Shown here in pieces: positions 26,210 to 33,667 of a stretch of DNA of 64,000 bases (position 1 is the stretch's first letter; each line of letters starts with the position of its first letter). Made by a program: the position numbers and the translations under genes. The notes beneath the pieces are model-generated. The model was not told where the DNA came from, searched no databases, and saw nothing but the letters and a program-made list of their open reading frames with translations. Origin of the DNA: Bacteroidota bacterium (GTDB lineage: Bacteria; Bacteroidota; Bacteroidia; Bacteroidales; JACABE01); NCBI GenBank assembly GCA_013377005.1, contig JACABE010000002.1:219527-283526 (forward strand), read 5' to 3'.

Positions 26210-26650
26210 TTATTTGACGTTTTTAACTGTTATATTTTTAAATGATTTACCCAATTCTTCCATATCATGGTTAAATTCGGTTTTGAATTTTTCCCAATTA
26301 TCTTTTCCGCTTTCTTTGTAATCGGCAAGTTTCTTTTTCAAATCGGTACTTTTTTTCTCTAAATCAGCCAATTCTTTATCGTATTTGGCTTTATTTTCCT
26401 TTTTCTCGTTGGAAATTCTTGCTTTAAATTCAGCAATGTTTTGTTCATGAGCTGCTATTTTTTCTTCTGATTCTATTTTGAATTTTTGGTATTCAGTAAT
26501 AGAATCTTGTCGCACTTCATTTAAATCCTGCTTTGCTTCTTGCAAATTATTTTCAGCATTATTAATTTTTTTAGAAGATGACTGACAACTGCATAACATG
26601 ATACCTGCTATAAATGGTGCCAACGCAAATATGAAAACTCTTTTTTTCAT
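26210..26650 (-). CDS. Coiled-coil lipoprotein
   Basis: 146 residues; lipobox GIMLCSCQSS with acylation at a Cys near residue 20. The rest is nearly one long charged coiled coil (NNLQEAKQDLNEVRQD, KYDKELADLEKKSTDLKKKL). It may tether or space outer-membrane or wall components; no family function known. First gene after site 8. Confidence 0.82.
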   Translation of the reverse strand: MKKRVFIFALAPFIAGIMLCSCQSSSKKINNAENNLQEAKQDLNEVRQDSITEYQKFKIESEEKIAAHEQNIAEFKARISNEKKENKAKYDKELADLEKKSTDLKKKLADYKESGKDNWEKFKTEFNHDMEELGKSFKNITVKNVK

Positions 26651-26688
26651 TTTATTTGATTTTAAGTTGTAACTAAATTATTACGATA

Positions 26689-26756
26689 CAAAATTAGCTT
26701 CTACTACAAAGAAAAGTGTTACACAACTTTTGATTAATCTTACATCATTCACACAT
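26689..26756 (-). promoter_or_regulatory. Direct-repeat stress promoter, site 8
   Basis: Minus strand: TGTGTGA then ATGATGTAA (26748-26740), 12 bp, GTTGTGTAA (26727-26719), 22 bp, TAATTTTG (26696-26689). Drives the lipoprotein and barrel genes. Confidence 0.8.
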
Positions 26757-26878
26757 TTACAAATTAGTAGATAGGTATCTATTAAAATAAAGTCATCTTT
26801 AATATTATCTGAATTAGCATTGGGAGTAGTAAGGCTTGATATAAATGAACACTTAAGTATTTCGCAATATGTAAGTAA

Positions 26879-26913
26879 AAACTCCGAAGCAATTCAAAAT
26901 TACTTCGGAGTTT
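26879..26913 (-). terminator. Hairpin terminator
   Basis: AAACTCCGAAG (26879-26889) and CTTCGGAGTTT (26903-26913) pair exactly, with a T-run following on the minus strand. It ends the barrel gene at 26943. Confidence 0.75.
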
Positions 26914-26942
26914 CACGTTTTTAATCAGTTTATCAATAAAAT

Positions 26943-27518
26943 CTAATGAAAAGCAAGACCAATCATAGAAACTCCGCTTGAAAGATCCAGAAACATACCT
27001 ATATGGTTGTTAAAATGGTATTCGGCACCTGCATGTATGTCGAGAAACAAAGAATTTCCATGAGCATAATAGTTTTGATCGCCATAATAATCATTATCCC
27101 ACGATGAATTTACGATTGAAAATCCCAGCGAACCAGCCAGATAAAAATCCCAGTTTGAATTGGCTTCAAATATTTTATCAAAATAATAAGTACCTTTTAC
27201 ACCAACGGGAATTACAGTTTCTCTGTATGTATAGTATTTGTAAGGATAATTATGACTACCCCAATAATAACTGTTACTAAAGGTGTAAAAACTTAGAAAT
27301 GGAGCTAATGTAAAACTACTGGCTACATCAAATTCATAGTTGATATTTATAACCGGTAAATTATGCCCTACATATCCATAATAGCCTGAATAACCTCCTA
27401 TACCTAATCCTAAATTTAAAGTCTTCCCGTATTTCTCACCGGTATTACCTCTTTGAGCCATTACATTAATACTAATAAGCGAACATAAGAATAAGAAAAT
27501 GATAATTGTTTTTTTCAT
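26943..27518 (-). CDS. Outer-membrane beta-barrel protein, Tyr-rich
   Basis: 191 residues with signal peptide (MKKTIIIFLFLCSLISINVM, AQ) and alternating strands rich in Tyr and Gly (LGLGIGGYSGYYGYVGHNLP, TLAPFLSFYTF, VPVGVKGTYYF, LDIHAGAEYHF). The protein ends in an aromatic residue-poor strand (SMIGLAFH). A small porin-like or OmpW-type barrel is likely. Single-gene unit between site 9 and a terminator. Confidence 0.82.
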   Translation of the reverse strand: MKKTIIIFLFLCSLISINVMAQRGNTGEKYGKTLNLGLGIGGYSGYYGYVGHNLPVININYEFDVASSFTLAPFLSFYTFSNSYYWGSHNYPYKYYTYRETVIPVGVKGTYYFDKIFEANSNWDFYLAGSLGFSIVNSSWDNDYYGDQNYYAHGNSLFLDIHAGAEYHFNNHIGMFLDLSSGVSMIGLAFH

Positions 27519-27553
27519 GATAATTTATTTTAAAGTATATATTTTTTATTGAG

Positions 27554-27621
27554 CAAAAGTAAGTCGGGTAAGGAGCAATAGCTTTACACAATTACAGGAA
27601 TGAATTACATCATTCACACAT
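27554..27621 (-). promoter_or_regulatory. Direct-repeat stress promoter, site 9
   Basis: Minus strand: TGTGTGA then ATGATGTAA (27613-27605), 12 bp, ATTGTGTAA (27592-27584), 22 bp, TACTTTTG (27561-27554). Drives the Tyr-rich barrel gene. Confidence 0.82.
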
Positions 27622-27777
27622 TTGTTTCAGAAAGGGAAGAGAATGAGAGCAGAAGTCAGATTTTTTGAATGTCCAATAAAATACCCATTTAAAAATGTTT
27701 GAATAAAAATATTTGTAACATATCAGATCGTTTATATTCTTATAAGTTTTTATATTGCTGTATATTGTTCTGAAGAA

Positions 27778-28310
27778 AGGATTGACCTAAAACAAATTAC
27801 GCTACAAAACAAGCGTTTAAAAATAGCGGTGGCATTGTGTAAGCAATACAGTATAGCGAAGGAAATCAGCTAAATAAGTGGACATATTAATATTTCGCTA
27901 TAACTTGTATTGCGTTGGATTTTTAAAGGCGTAGTTTTGAAGTAAATTGTTTTCAGTCTTGAATTTTTGTAACTTTTTGTTCAAGCAAAAAGTTAAATAC
28001 AAATAAGTTACGATATTTTTCTGAAATATAAACGATAATTATAAAGAAAATCAAACTAATTAGTTACAAATATTTTATTATGTTCTTTTGCCTTGATGCA
28101 AAAGAACGAAAAAATCAAGACTCTGAATAATTAATTGGCAAAACTACGGTTTTAAAAAGCCACGCAATCCAAGCCATTCCGAAACAAACAGATTTCCATT
28201 GTTTATTGATTTAACCTTCGGAATTCGTGGATTGCTTACAAAATGCCCTCGCAATTTTTAAAACCTTGTTTTGCTACAATTAATTATTCAATGTCAGGCT
28301 TGCTTCGTAG
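27778..28310. repeat. ~530-bp imperfect foldback of two inverted repeat copies
   Basis: The left half reads GCTACAAAACAAGCG, TTTAAAAATAGCG, GGCATTGTGTAAGCAAT, then CTTGTATTGCGTTGG and GGCGTAGTTTTG. The reverse complement of the right half reads the same order with changes (GTAGCAAAACAAGG, TTTTAAAAATTGCG, GGCATTTTGTAAGCAAT, CTTGGATTGCGTGG, CCGTAGTTTTG). Each arm is about 250 bp. Near the centre are smaller hairpins (TTTTTGTTCAAGCAAAAAG and GTTCTTTTGCCTTGATGCAA). No gene was seen in 27622-28455. Confidence 0.7.
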
Positions 28311-28455
28311 CAAGCGTTCAATTCTGTTTTATTTTTTACAAAATTTCAGTAAGCGTTGATTATTGTTTTACTTTTTATCAAGAAAAACTAAAGAATAAGG
28401 TATTAATATACTGATTTGTGTAATAGCTTAGCTTTTAGGTAAATTATAGACATTC

Positions 28456-29583
28456 CTATTTTGCTTTTCTAATTCGTGGAATTCTAAGTTTTACTATGGA
28501 TGGCATGGTATCACCTAATAATAAGCCCCAGGGTTTAAGTGGTTCAATATGGTCGCAGATAAGTTTAACTATGGCAAGCAATGGTATTGAAAGAAACATT
28601 CCTGCAACTCCCCATAATGCATTTCCAGCAAATACTACAATAATCGAAAAAAGTGCATTTATTCTTACTTTGGATGAAACAATAATAGGAACGATATAGT
28701 TATTATCTATCAATTGTATTACATAATAGGCTATCATTACATATATGGCATACCATGCTGACGATTTGGTGGCAATGGCAACTAACATAGGCAATGCTAC
28801 TGCTACAATACCTCCGATATATGGAATTACATTCAGCAATGCGCCGATAATACCAAGCAATATGGCGTAATCAATACCAAGTAAAAGCAATGCGCCAACA
28901 TCGAGGACTGCTACCATAATAGCTTCAATTAATAAGCCTCCCAGATAACGTTGGATTAGTGATTTGGTTTGAGTAACGATTTCCCTTACCTGATGCTGAT
29001 CGCTTTTTGCAAACACTTTATAAATAAAATCGAGTAATAAGGGTTGGTAATATAATATGATAAAAACATAAATCGGGACTAAGAACAAAACTACAATTCC
29101 ACCACCTACAATAACGATGGTTTGTCCAATGGCAGCATTGCTGTTAACTAATAGTTCAGTTTTGGTTTTTAATATCCATTCATGGATTTTTTGAGGTTTA
29201 ATATCGAAATAGGATGATACCCAGGTAATGCTCTGGTTAATTATTTCCGTAAATTTTTCAACAAGCACCGGCCATGAATCGCTAAACCGACTTGCCTGCG
29301 AAAACAACAATAAACATAAGGCTGAAATGACAACAAAAGTCATTAATAATGTTATGACAATTGCAAGAATTCTGTTGATTTTATGCCTGACAAAAAAAGA
29401 AACAACAGGGCTGATTAATATCGCTATTACAACTGCAAATACCAATGGAACAACAATATCAGCAGTGATATAAAGTATGCTGATTAAAACATAAAGCCCA
29501 ATCAAAACAAGTGCAGCCTGTGCATAGAAAGGAAATTCGAAAGAATTGGATTGAATATCTGAAAGCTGACTATTTGATTTCAT
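28456..29583 (-). CDS. AI-2E family transporter (permease)
   Basis: 375 residues with about seven to eight membrane segments in the AI-2E/YdiK layout: two N-terminal helices, a soluble loop (WPVLVEKFTEIINQ), then LGGLLIEAIMVAVLDVGALL, LGIIGALLNVIPYIGGIVA (the conserved NIIPYIG-type motif) and IDNNYIVPIIVSSKVRI. Substrates vary widely in this family, so none is claimed. Last gene of a leftward operon with YtxH and holin-like genes under site 10. Confidence 0.92.
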   Translation of the reverse strand: MKSNSQLSDIQSNSFEFPFYAQAALVLIGLYVLISILYITADIVVPLVFAVVIAILISPVVSFFVRHKINRILAIVITLLMTFVVISALCLLLFSQASRFSDSWPVLVEKFTEIINQSITWVSSYFDIKPQKIHEWILKTKTELLVNSNAAIGQTIVIVGGGIVVLFLVPIYVFIILYYQPLLLDFIYKVFAKSDQHQVREIVTQTKSLIQRYLGGLLIEAIMVAVLDVGALLLLGIDYAILLGIIGALLNVIPYIGGIVAVALPMLVAIATKSSAWYAIYVMIAYYVIQLIDNNYIVPIIVSSKVRINALFSIIVVFAGNALWGVAGMFLSIPLLAIVKLICDHIEPLKPWGLLLGDTMPSIVKLRIPRIRKAK

Positions 29584-29585
29584 TG

Positions 29586-29981
29586 TTAAGCTTCATTTTT
29601 CTTGTCTAGTTTATTTCTTATCAGATTAAATATTCCGGCAACTACTTTTTTAACCGTTTCGGGATGTTGGGCAACAAGTTTCTTAACTCCAAACATGATA
29701 GCGGTACCTATAATTTTTTTTGCAGGGCTTTTGGTTACAGATTCAAATGCTTTTTTCGAAAGATAACCAGCTATTAATCCAATGGAGTTATTTAATATAT
29801 TCTCTTTTATTTCGGCAGATTCGCTTACTTCCTGTACGACAGTTTTAATAAGATTAACGGGTTTAATGCTTTCATATAAATGATGTATTTCATTCTTTAT
29901 GATCATACCTTCTTCCATCCGTTTTTGTTCTAATTGGAGGATGGCATCTCTAAGGCTCATATCTGTAGTAATGGTTTGCAT
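29586..29981 (-). CDS. Hypothetical stress-operon protein (131 aa)
   Basis: Predicted helical with no clear signal peptide. The N-terminus (SLRDAILQLEQKRMEEGMIIKNEIHHLYES) is a charged helix followed by PVNLIKTV; the C-terminal half has two weakly hydrophobic helices. This protein type repeatedly sits between holin-like and YtxH genes in Bacteroidota. It starts 8 bp after the preceding gene and ends 2 bp before the permease. Function unknown. Confidence 0.8.
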   Translation of the reverse strand: MQTITTDMSLRDAILQLEQKRMEEGMIIKNEIHHLYESIKPVNLIKTVVQEVSESAEIKENILNNSIGLIAGYLSKKAFESVTKSPAKKIIGTAIMFGVKKLVAQHPETVKKVVAGIFNLIRNKLDKKNEA

Positions 29982-29989
29982 GTTATAAG

Positions 29990-30331
29990 CTATTGAATTA
30001 GTTTTTTGATGATGATTTTACTTATTGTTCTCTTTATCCATTTATGTAAAGGATAAAATAAAATTAATCCAATTACCAGATAGCCTCCCGAAACAACAAA
30101 AAATCCATAATAAGATTTTCCAAGCATTTCTCCCAGGTACTGGGACAAACCTATACTGAAAATAAAAATACATACTGAAATAATCATCAGCATACAAAGC
30201 CTCGAAACCAAAGACGTTGCAATGGCAATACTTGATTCAGCAAATTTAAGTTTTGCAAGCTCAAAAGTGGTTTTAATATAGTTTTCAAGCTTTTCAACTA
30301 AGGATTCTAATATGTTTACGGGTGTTTCCAT
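29990..30331 (-). CDS. Holin-superfamily III-like (DUF1469-type) membrane protein
   Basis: 113 residues: an N-terminal amphipathic helix (LVEKLENYIKTTFELAKLK), two membrane helices (LCMLMIISVCIFIFSIGLSQ; YYGFFVVSGGYLVIGLILFY) and a basic tail. This is the usual layout of the phage-holin-like family found in stress operons, not tied to any phage here. Part of the YtxH-permease operon. Confidence 0.82.
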   Translation of the reverse strand: METPVNILESLVEKLENYIKTTFELAKLKFAESSIAIATSLVSRLCMLMIISVCIFIFSIGLSQYLGEMLGKSYYGFFVVSGGYLVIGLILFYPLHKWIKRTISKIIIKKLIQ

Positions 30332-30438
30332 TGGATTATTTTAATAAAAAAATGCAGCGGTAATTTATAACGAATGGAGTTACTTCCCAATCATTAAAAT
30401 TAAAAACTAATACGTATCTTATTTATTTGTTGTATGGA

Positions 30439-30696
30439 TTAGGTTGTAACTGTGTCCTCTTCCATATCAATTTCTTCATCCATTCTTAAAGCTTCTTCCC
30501 TTAATGCTTCATATTCTTGAGTAATACTATCGATAAATTCATTGAATTCATTTTCTAATTTATCAACATATTTACAACTTTTTCTGCTTATTTTTTTGCG
30601 TGTAATGTATCCTTTATCCGGTGCAAATAAAACTCCCAATGCAGCGCCTACAGCAGCTCCTGCTAAAATGCCTATGATTACTTTTCCTGAACTCAT
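30439..30696 (-). CDS. YtxH-domain protein
   Basis: Start set at ATG 30694-30696 (MSSGKVIIGILAGAAVGAAL) because the stress promoter overlaps the longer ORF that begins at 30783. 85 residues: membrane segment ending LFAPDKG, then TRKKISRKSCKYVDKL and an acidic tail. It closely resembles the protein at 23556. First gene of the operon with 29990, 29586 and the permease. Confidence 0.9.
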   Translation of the reverse strand: MSSGKVIIGILAGAAVGAALGVLFAPDKGYITRKKISRKSCKYVDKLENEFNEFIDSITQEYEALREEALRMDEEIDMEEDTVTT

Positions 30697-30719
30697 TTTA
30701 TTTATTATTTGATGGACAA

Positions 30720-30787
30720 CAAAGATAGTATTCATCTTATGCTGTGCTATTACACAATTCTGAAAAAAAATTACATCATTCACACTT
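30720..30787 (-). promoter_or_regulatory. Direct-repeat stress promoter, site 10
   Basis: Minus strand: AGTGTGA then ATGATGTAA (30779-30771), 12 bp, ATTGTGTAA (30758-30750), 22 bp, TATCTTTG (30727-30720). It fixes the YtxH start at 30696. Confidence 0.82.
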
Positions 30788-30856
30788 TGTGTTGCTGATG
30801 GTGAAGGGATGCAAAACTGTATTCTTGCCTTTTGTGTTTTTTGTTAAAAAATATAC

Positions 30857-30883
30857 TTGATATTAAAATAATTGTACATTTGT
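30857..30883 (+). promoter_or_regulatory. Accessory-gene promoter P27, copy 1
   Basis: A 27-bp block starting TTGATATTAAAATAATTG and ending TACATTTGT. The -7 box TACATTTG is at 30875-30882 and a TTG lies 15 bp before it. The identical 27 bp, inverted, is at 43238-43264, and a copy with two changes is at 54441-54467. Here it precedes the ATPase/HNH pair. Confidence 0.75.
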
Positions 30884-30959
30884 CGAATAATAAGTGTAAT
30901 GAGTTGCGTTTAAATAGATGTTAAATGTAATCATAACAAGATACTTAATAAATATTAAT

Positions 30960-32192
30960 ATGACAGAAAATTTCATTACAAATATATTCGTTGAAAATTC
31001 AAGAAACATCAAAGACTTAGAAATCCCACTTTCTAATGATAGGCGACAACACTTAATATTGACAGGGAAAAATGGAAGTGGTAAGACAAGTCTATTACTT
31101 GAAATCAATAAGTTTTTGGCAAAAATTGATGATAGTCGTTTTCAGCATATCACGAATCAAAGAAATCTTCAAAAGGAAGTTGAGCAACAATTAATAAATG
31201 CAAACTTAAGTAAAGTCCAAAAATTTAATCTTGAAACGACACTAATAGAAGTTCAAAATTGGTTTTTAAGTTTTGGTGGTACTCAAATCAAGTTTTCTGG
31301 CAACGAAAAAACTATTTTTGAAAAAAGTCAAAAAGGAGAATTTTTATTAGCATTTTTTGACTCTAAAAGACATACAAACCTAAATATACCGAAAGGGATT
31401 AATAAAATTAATTTACGAAAGAAATATAGTCTAAATGAAAAAGCCAATTCAAATTTCATACAGTACATTGTAAATCTTAAGGCAGACCGTTCTTTTGCAA
31501 GAGACGATAACGAAAAAGAAGTCGTTGAAAAAATTGATAAATGGTTTGAAAGATTAGAAAATAGACTAAAGCAGATTTTTGATGTTAGCAACCTTGAATT
31601 ACGTTTTAACAGAAAATCTTATAATTTTGATATTATCACCAATAATAATACACCTTTTAACTTTAATAATTTATCAGACGGATATTCAGCCATAATCAGT
31701 ATTGTTACAGAACTCCTTTTGAGAATGGAAGCTCATGAAGTTAAAACATATGACCTTGAAGGAATAGTAATTATTGATGAAATTGAAACTCATTTACATG
31801 TAGATTTACAAAAGAAAATCTTACCATTTCTTACGGACTTTTTCCCGAAATTACAATTCATTGTATCTACACATTCTCCATTTGTTTTATCCTCCTTATC
31901 AAATACAACAATTTGCGATTTAGAAACGAGAACTGTAACAACTGATTTGTCAGGTTATTCATATGATGCTTTAATTGAAAGTTATTTTCAAACTGATAAA
32001 TATTCCGAAGAGATTAAAAGTAAAATAATCGAATTTGACAAATTGACTTCATTGAAGGAAAAAACAAACGAGCAATTGGAACTAATAAGGATTTTAAGAA
32101 ATTATTTTGCTCACACTCCCAAATATTTATCAAATGAACTTTTGGTTAAGCTTCAACAGATAGAATTAAATGAATTAAATAATAAAAAATAA
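30960..32192 (+). CDS. AAA/ABC-type ATPase, PtuA-like
   Basis: 410 residues from ATG 30960 (MTENFITNIFVENSRNIKDL); an ATG at 30918 would add 14 residues. Walker A is GKNGSGKTSLL (about residues 40-50), the signature region is NLSDGYSAIISI, Walker B is GIVIIDEIETHLH, and the His switch is STHSPFVLSSL. This is the OLD/RecF-like ATPase type without a TOPRIM domain. It is followed 6 bp later by an HNH nuclease gene, the layout of Septu (PtuA-PtuB) anti-phage systems. No reverse transcriptase or retron RNA was seen nearby. Confidence 0.88.
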   Translation: MTENFITNIFVENSRNIKDLEIPLSNDRRQHLILTGKNGSGKTSLLLEINKFLAKIDDSRFQHITNQRNLQKEVEQQLINANLSKVQKFNLETTLIEVQNWFLSFGGTQIKFSGNEKTIFEKSQKGEFLLAFFDSKRHTNLNIPKGINKINLRKKYSLNEKANSNFIQYIVNLKADRSFARDDNEKEVVEKIDKWFERLENRLKQIFDVSNLELRFNRKSYNFDIITNNNTPFNFNNLSDGYSAIISIVTELLLRMEAHEVKTYDLEGIVIIDEIETHLHVDLQKKILPFLTDFFPKLQFIVSTHSPFVLSSLSNTTICDLETRTVTTDLSGYSYDALIESYFQTDKYSEEIKSKIIEFDKLTSLKEKTNEQLELIRILRNYFAHTPKYLSNELLVKLQQIELNELNNKK

Positions 32193-32198
32193 TCAGAT

Positions 32199-32867
32199 AT
32201 GGTATATACTGAAAAATCACAACCTGCACCTGATTGTTTGGAATTGGAAAAAGCTAAAGTAAATGGTGACTATAAATGTGCGAATGTCCTTGAAAGAATT
32301 AAAAATGATTTCAAAAATAAGTGTTATATATGCGAATACAAAGAACCAATAGCTATAAACGTTGAACATTTCAGACCACATGAAGGTGATAATGATTTAA
32401 AATTTGATTGGAACAATTTGTTCTGGGCATGCAGTCATTGTAATAATACAAAGTTAGCTAGTTATCAAAATATTCTAAATTGTACCGATTCTTCTCACGA
32501 TGTCGAAAAAAAATTAAAATACATTTTCAAACCATTCCCTTTTGAAACTGTGCAAATAATTGAATTAGACAATTCTCCTGAAACATTAATGACAAAAAAT
32601 CTACTTACAGCCGTTTATAACGGAACAACAAAACTAAAGACAATCGAATCAGCTAATTTGAGAAATAAATTATTAGAGGAAATAATGGATTTTCAAAGAC
32701 TACTTTGCGAATATTTTAGAGATACTAATTCACAAGAAGACAAAGAGTATTTTTTAATAAAAATTCGCGGACACATTCACAGGGGATCCAATTTTACAGC
32801 ATTTAAAAGATGGATTATTCTCGAAAACGGAAAACTAAAAGATGAATTTGGAATATACTTTGACTAA
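32199..32867 (+). CDS. HNH endonuclease, PtuB/TIGR02646-like
   Basis: 222 residues. CYIC near residue 46 and CSHC near residue 83 form a zinc site around the HNH core NVEHFRPHEG and FDWNNLFWACSHCNNTK (His of VEHF, Asn of WNN, final Asn of CNNTK). The EHFRP and WNNL patterns match the TIGR02646/PtuB group. With the upstream ATPase it forms a likely Septu-type defence pair; the nuclease would be the effector. Confidence 0.87.
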   Translation: MVYTEKSQPAPDCLELEKAKVNGDYKCANVLERIKNDFKNKCYICEYKEPIAINVEHFRPHEGDNDLKFDWNNLFWACSHCNNTKLASYQNILNCTDSSHDVEKKLKYIFKPFPFETVQIIELDNSPETLMTKNLLTAVYNGTTKLKTIESANLRNKLLEEIMDFQRLLCEYFRDTNSQEDKEYFLIKIRGHIHRGSNFTAFKRWIILENGKLKDEFGIYFD

Positions 32868-33009
32868 AAAGCTAGTACCTAAACAACCATCCAACCCCCA
32901 ACCACTATTTAACTAACAATACCACTCTTTACCCATCTCTTTCCCTCTGAACACTACCCATTTTTTTGGTGTTACCCATCTTTTTCATCTCAATACATCC
33001 AACCCTTTT

Positions 33010-33382
33010 TTGCATTTTAGCTATTTACAAATATCTGAGACCTATTTGTAATTCTTTTTTGACCATTTACACGTGTCTTAACCCATTTTGTTTTTCTTTT
33101 ATTACTATTTATACGTGTACGAGACCAATGAACTTTTTTTCGTTGACCTTTTACACATGTATCAATACGATGAACTTTTTTTCGTTGACCTTTTACATAT
33201 GTATCAGACCGACGAACTTTTTTTCGTCGACCTTTTACACGTGTATCAGACCGATGAACTTTTTTTCGTCGACCTTTTACATGTGTATCAGACCGACGAA
33301 CTTTTTTTCGTTGACCTTTTACATGTGTACGAAGCCAACGAACTTTTTTTCGTCGACCTTTTACATGTGTTTTAATATACAT
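33010..33382. repeat. 42-bp minisatellite, about 8 units
   Basis: From 33131 the unit begins AACTTTTTTTCGT, continues CGACCTTTTACA and a GTGTATCAGACC-like end, repeating every 42 bp (6 good copies). Two or three decayed units extend left to about 33010. Three frames stay open through it on one strand or the other because 42 is a multiple of 3 and the unit has no stop in them. Confidence 0.88.
33017..33382 (-). CDS. Possible basic 14-residue-repeat protein (121 aa)
   Basis: Minus-strand reading of the minisatellite: repeats of the form THVKGRRKKVRRSD, decaying toward the C-terminus (RINSNKRKTKWVKT). The protein would be extremely basic (Arg/Lys over 40%). Changes between units mostly swap Arg/Gln and His/Arg. 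Two plus-strand frames (33088-33375 and 32966-33403) are open as well, so coding is unproven. The rest of 32868-33667 shows no gene; 32880-33010 is strikingly poor in G on the plus strand. Confidence 0.3.
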   Translation of the reverse strand: MYIKTHVKGRRKKVRWLRTHVKGQRKKVRRSDTHVKGRRKKVHRSDTRVKGRRKKVRRSDTYVKGQRKKVHRIDTCVKGQRKKVHWSRTRINSNKRKTKWVKTRVNGQKRITNRSQIFVNS

Positions 33383-33667
33383 CGCAAGTGCGCTATGGTC
33401 TGAAACATTTATATATAAAGGAATATATTTTTAAAGCCGTCTCTAACTTCGTGAATTAAGGATTAAATTGCATTAGTTCTCTGTAAAGATGGAGCAAGAA
33501 ACTACTTACAACAATGAAAGCCATACTAAATGACAAGCAGCTGTAAATATTTTTTATAAAATTTGTATTTGTATAATATAGTTAGCTATGGTGTTAATGC
33601 AATTTACTAGCTATTTATAAAAAATCTGAAGGCATTTTTGTTTTATTCCCGTCAGGACATGCAATTA

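Noticed and set aside
30960-32867. Retron with PtuAB effectors
   Set aside because: No reverse transcriptase ORF or msr/msd-like structure found around the pair.
33131-33375. Possible CRISPR array from the 42-bp repeats
   Set aside because: Units are contiguous with no spacers and differ by point changes, so this is a minisatellite.
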